A DNA stretch of 52,163 nucleotides from Caldibacillus thermoamylovorans (GTDB lineage Bacteria > Bacillota > Bacilli > Bacillales > Caldibacillaceae), in contig NZ_CCRF01000050.1 of the NCBI RefSeq assembly GCF_000751775.1, positions 1 to 52,163 on the forward strand, given 5' to 3'. Under the pieces are notes generated by a model. That model was not told the DNA's origin. It saw nothing but the letters and a program-made list of their open reading frames with translations, and ran no database searches. The position numbers and the translations under genes are program-made. Positions 51,384 to 52,163 of the stretch are shown piece after piece (position 1 is the first letter of the stretch; every line of letters begins with the position of its first letter).

Positions 51384-51767
51384 CTAAGCTTCTTCCGGGT
51401 AATACAAATATTTTCGTAAAGTGACATCACGGTGTTTCAATGTTTCCCCCTTGAACCGAATCCAAATTTCATCATCTGCCATAACCCCGTGTGTTTTACG
51501 AACGATTGCCCAACGGTTATAGTTATTTAAGCCGAGTTTCGCCAATAGTTCTTTTGCATTCACTCTCGTACTCGGGAACACGCGCCATTTTAACCATCTT
51601 TCAAGTTCTTCTTTTGTAATATAACCTTCTGAATCAGGAGAAAATTGTTTATTAAATCCTTTTATGTAGTTGATAACATAAGGTTTATCACTTCCCTCGG
51701 GTTTTAAATCAACACTGGCAATCACTTCATCCATAAACATGACGTCAAATTTTGTGTAATCAATCAT
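51384..51767 (-). CDS. HipA N-terminal-domain-like protein
   Basis: 127 residues. EELERWLKWRVFPSTRVNAK, then LLAKLGL, and RKTHGVMADDEIWIRFKGET match the N-terminal part of Firmicute HipA-like kinases (pattern W..R..P.sR.n...L...G....D.yWi). It follows the kinase gene on the same strand: its ATG (51767) is 13 bases after that stop behind GAAGGTGAT. It may be a regulatory or antitoxin-like partner, comparable to HipS in HipBST (inference). Confidence 0.65.
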   Translation of the reverse strand: MIDYTKFDVMFMDEVIASVDLKPEGSDKPYVINYIKGFNKQFSPDSEGYITKEELERWLKWRVFPSTRVNAKELLAKLGLNNYNRWAIVRKTHGVMADDEIWIRFKGETLKHRDVTLRKYLYYPEEA

Positions 51768-51780
51768 CTAATCACCTTCT

Positions 51781-52163
51781 TTAATCAATAATTAATCTTT
51801 GTAAAGATCTTTCCTGCAATTGAGATAGTACAACATCTTTCGCTCTATTAAGATGATAAGGTGCTTCTTCCAATTTTTGAACTAGTAAGTTACGTTTTAT
51901 AAAAGGATCACCTTGATATAAAGCTAATTGTTTTGAAAATGCAGAACTAAATGGTTTTGCTTTAACTTTTCTTTTTAAAATACTTATTGGTATATTAAGT
52001 GGATAATCCTTTATATCGGATAATAAACTTAATCCGTGATCAAATAGTGGTGCCAATTTCCAGATTTTTGTTACAGAGTCATATAAAAATAGGATGTTGT
52101 TTGTATGACGATCCTCATTAAGAATAAACGCATCAAAGGCTAGCATTTGTGAAAGACTGTGCG
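51781..52163 (-). CDS. HipA-like Ser/Thr kinase, C-terminal part (runs off the window)
   Basis: At least 127 codons, open to the right edge. LAFDAFILNEDRHTNNILFL contains the HipA catalytic loop (NxDRHxxN), and KLAPLFDHGLSLL the metal-binding FDxG segment. HipA kinases phosphorylate translation-related targets and are toxins or stress factors. The frame continues through position 52163 (HSLSQ upstream of the first Met), so the true start is outside. Its downstream partner is the gene at 51384. Confidence 0.75.
   Translation of the reverse strand, partial: HSLSQMLAFDAFILNEDRHTNNILFLYDSVTKIWKLAPLFDHGLSLLSDIKDYPLNIPISILKRKVKAKPFSSAFSKQLALYQGDPFIKRNLLVQKLEEAPYHLNRAKDVVLSQLQERSLQRLIID

Overview
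The window looks like chromosome of an endospore-forming, AT-rich Bacillaceae species, probably outside the B. subtilis and B. cereus groups. Evidence: small acid-soluble spore protein genes (sspN, tlp, sspP), coat genes (cotM, cotX, a cotW-like gene), spoIIP, frequent TTG/GTG starts behind strong AGGAGG sites, and a backbone that follows the B. subtilis order cotM-sspP-acnA(citB)-sspN-tlp-yneP-yneQ-plsY-yneT-parE-parC. The species is not established.

Layout. 1-1.7 kb: a hot-dog acyl-CoA thioesterase, tag (3-methyladenine glycosylase I) and a His/Gly/Tyr-rich coat-like protein. 1.8-17.9 kb: a large acyl-CoA catabolism region. Its first part is an ACAD10/11-type acyl-CoA dehydrogenase, an SDR, a TetR regulator, an APH-fold kinase-like protein, a ComB-family phosphatase and an acyl-CoA ligase. 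Two more ligases, two MDR oxidoreductases, another SDR, a 4HBT thioesterase and a classical acyl-CoA dehydrogenase follow. The dehydrogenase plus separate kinase correspond to the two halves of human ACAD11 and to LvaA/LvaC of Pseudomonas, so I infer a route for 4-hydroxy acids or lactones. The adjoining phosphatase is unexplained. 18-24.8 kb: lysine 6-dehydrogenase, two Nudix hydrolases, a YceI protein with an HxlR regulator, an HtrA protease, and a TPP riboswitch in front of thiT. 25-32.7 kb: an open frame broken by one stop, an M20 dipeptidase, spore genes, tRNA-Lys(CTT), aconitase and an FbpB-like peptide. 32.9-48.4 kb: a double-AAA+ ATPase, yneP/yneQ, a YtkA-like lipoprotein, a YidC insertase, spoIIP, plsY, an XRE regulator, cotX/cotW-like genes, yneT, parE-parC and a CarD-like factor. 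48.5-52.2 kb: an eroded region with a truncated LAGLIDADG-type gene, an MFS transporter remnant, a proline dehydrogenase remnant, and a two-gene HipA-like kinase module running off the right edge.

Two dispersed non-coding repeat families run through the window. R1 (about 100-155 bp, eight copies, both orientations) has a conserved multi-hairpin structure with paired substitutions. Its terminal hairpin and end resemble, from memory, the right ends of IS200/IS605-type elements and their omega-RNAs; no copy carries a transposase or tnpB gene. R2 (about 100 bp core, three copies) ends in a terminator-like hairpin. Several R1 copies abut stop codons, and one lies in the probable leader of parE-parC.

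All functional calls come from reading the sequence and remembered family features. No database search was run.
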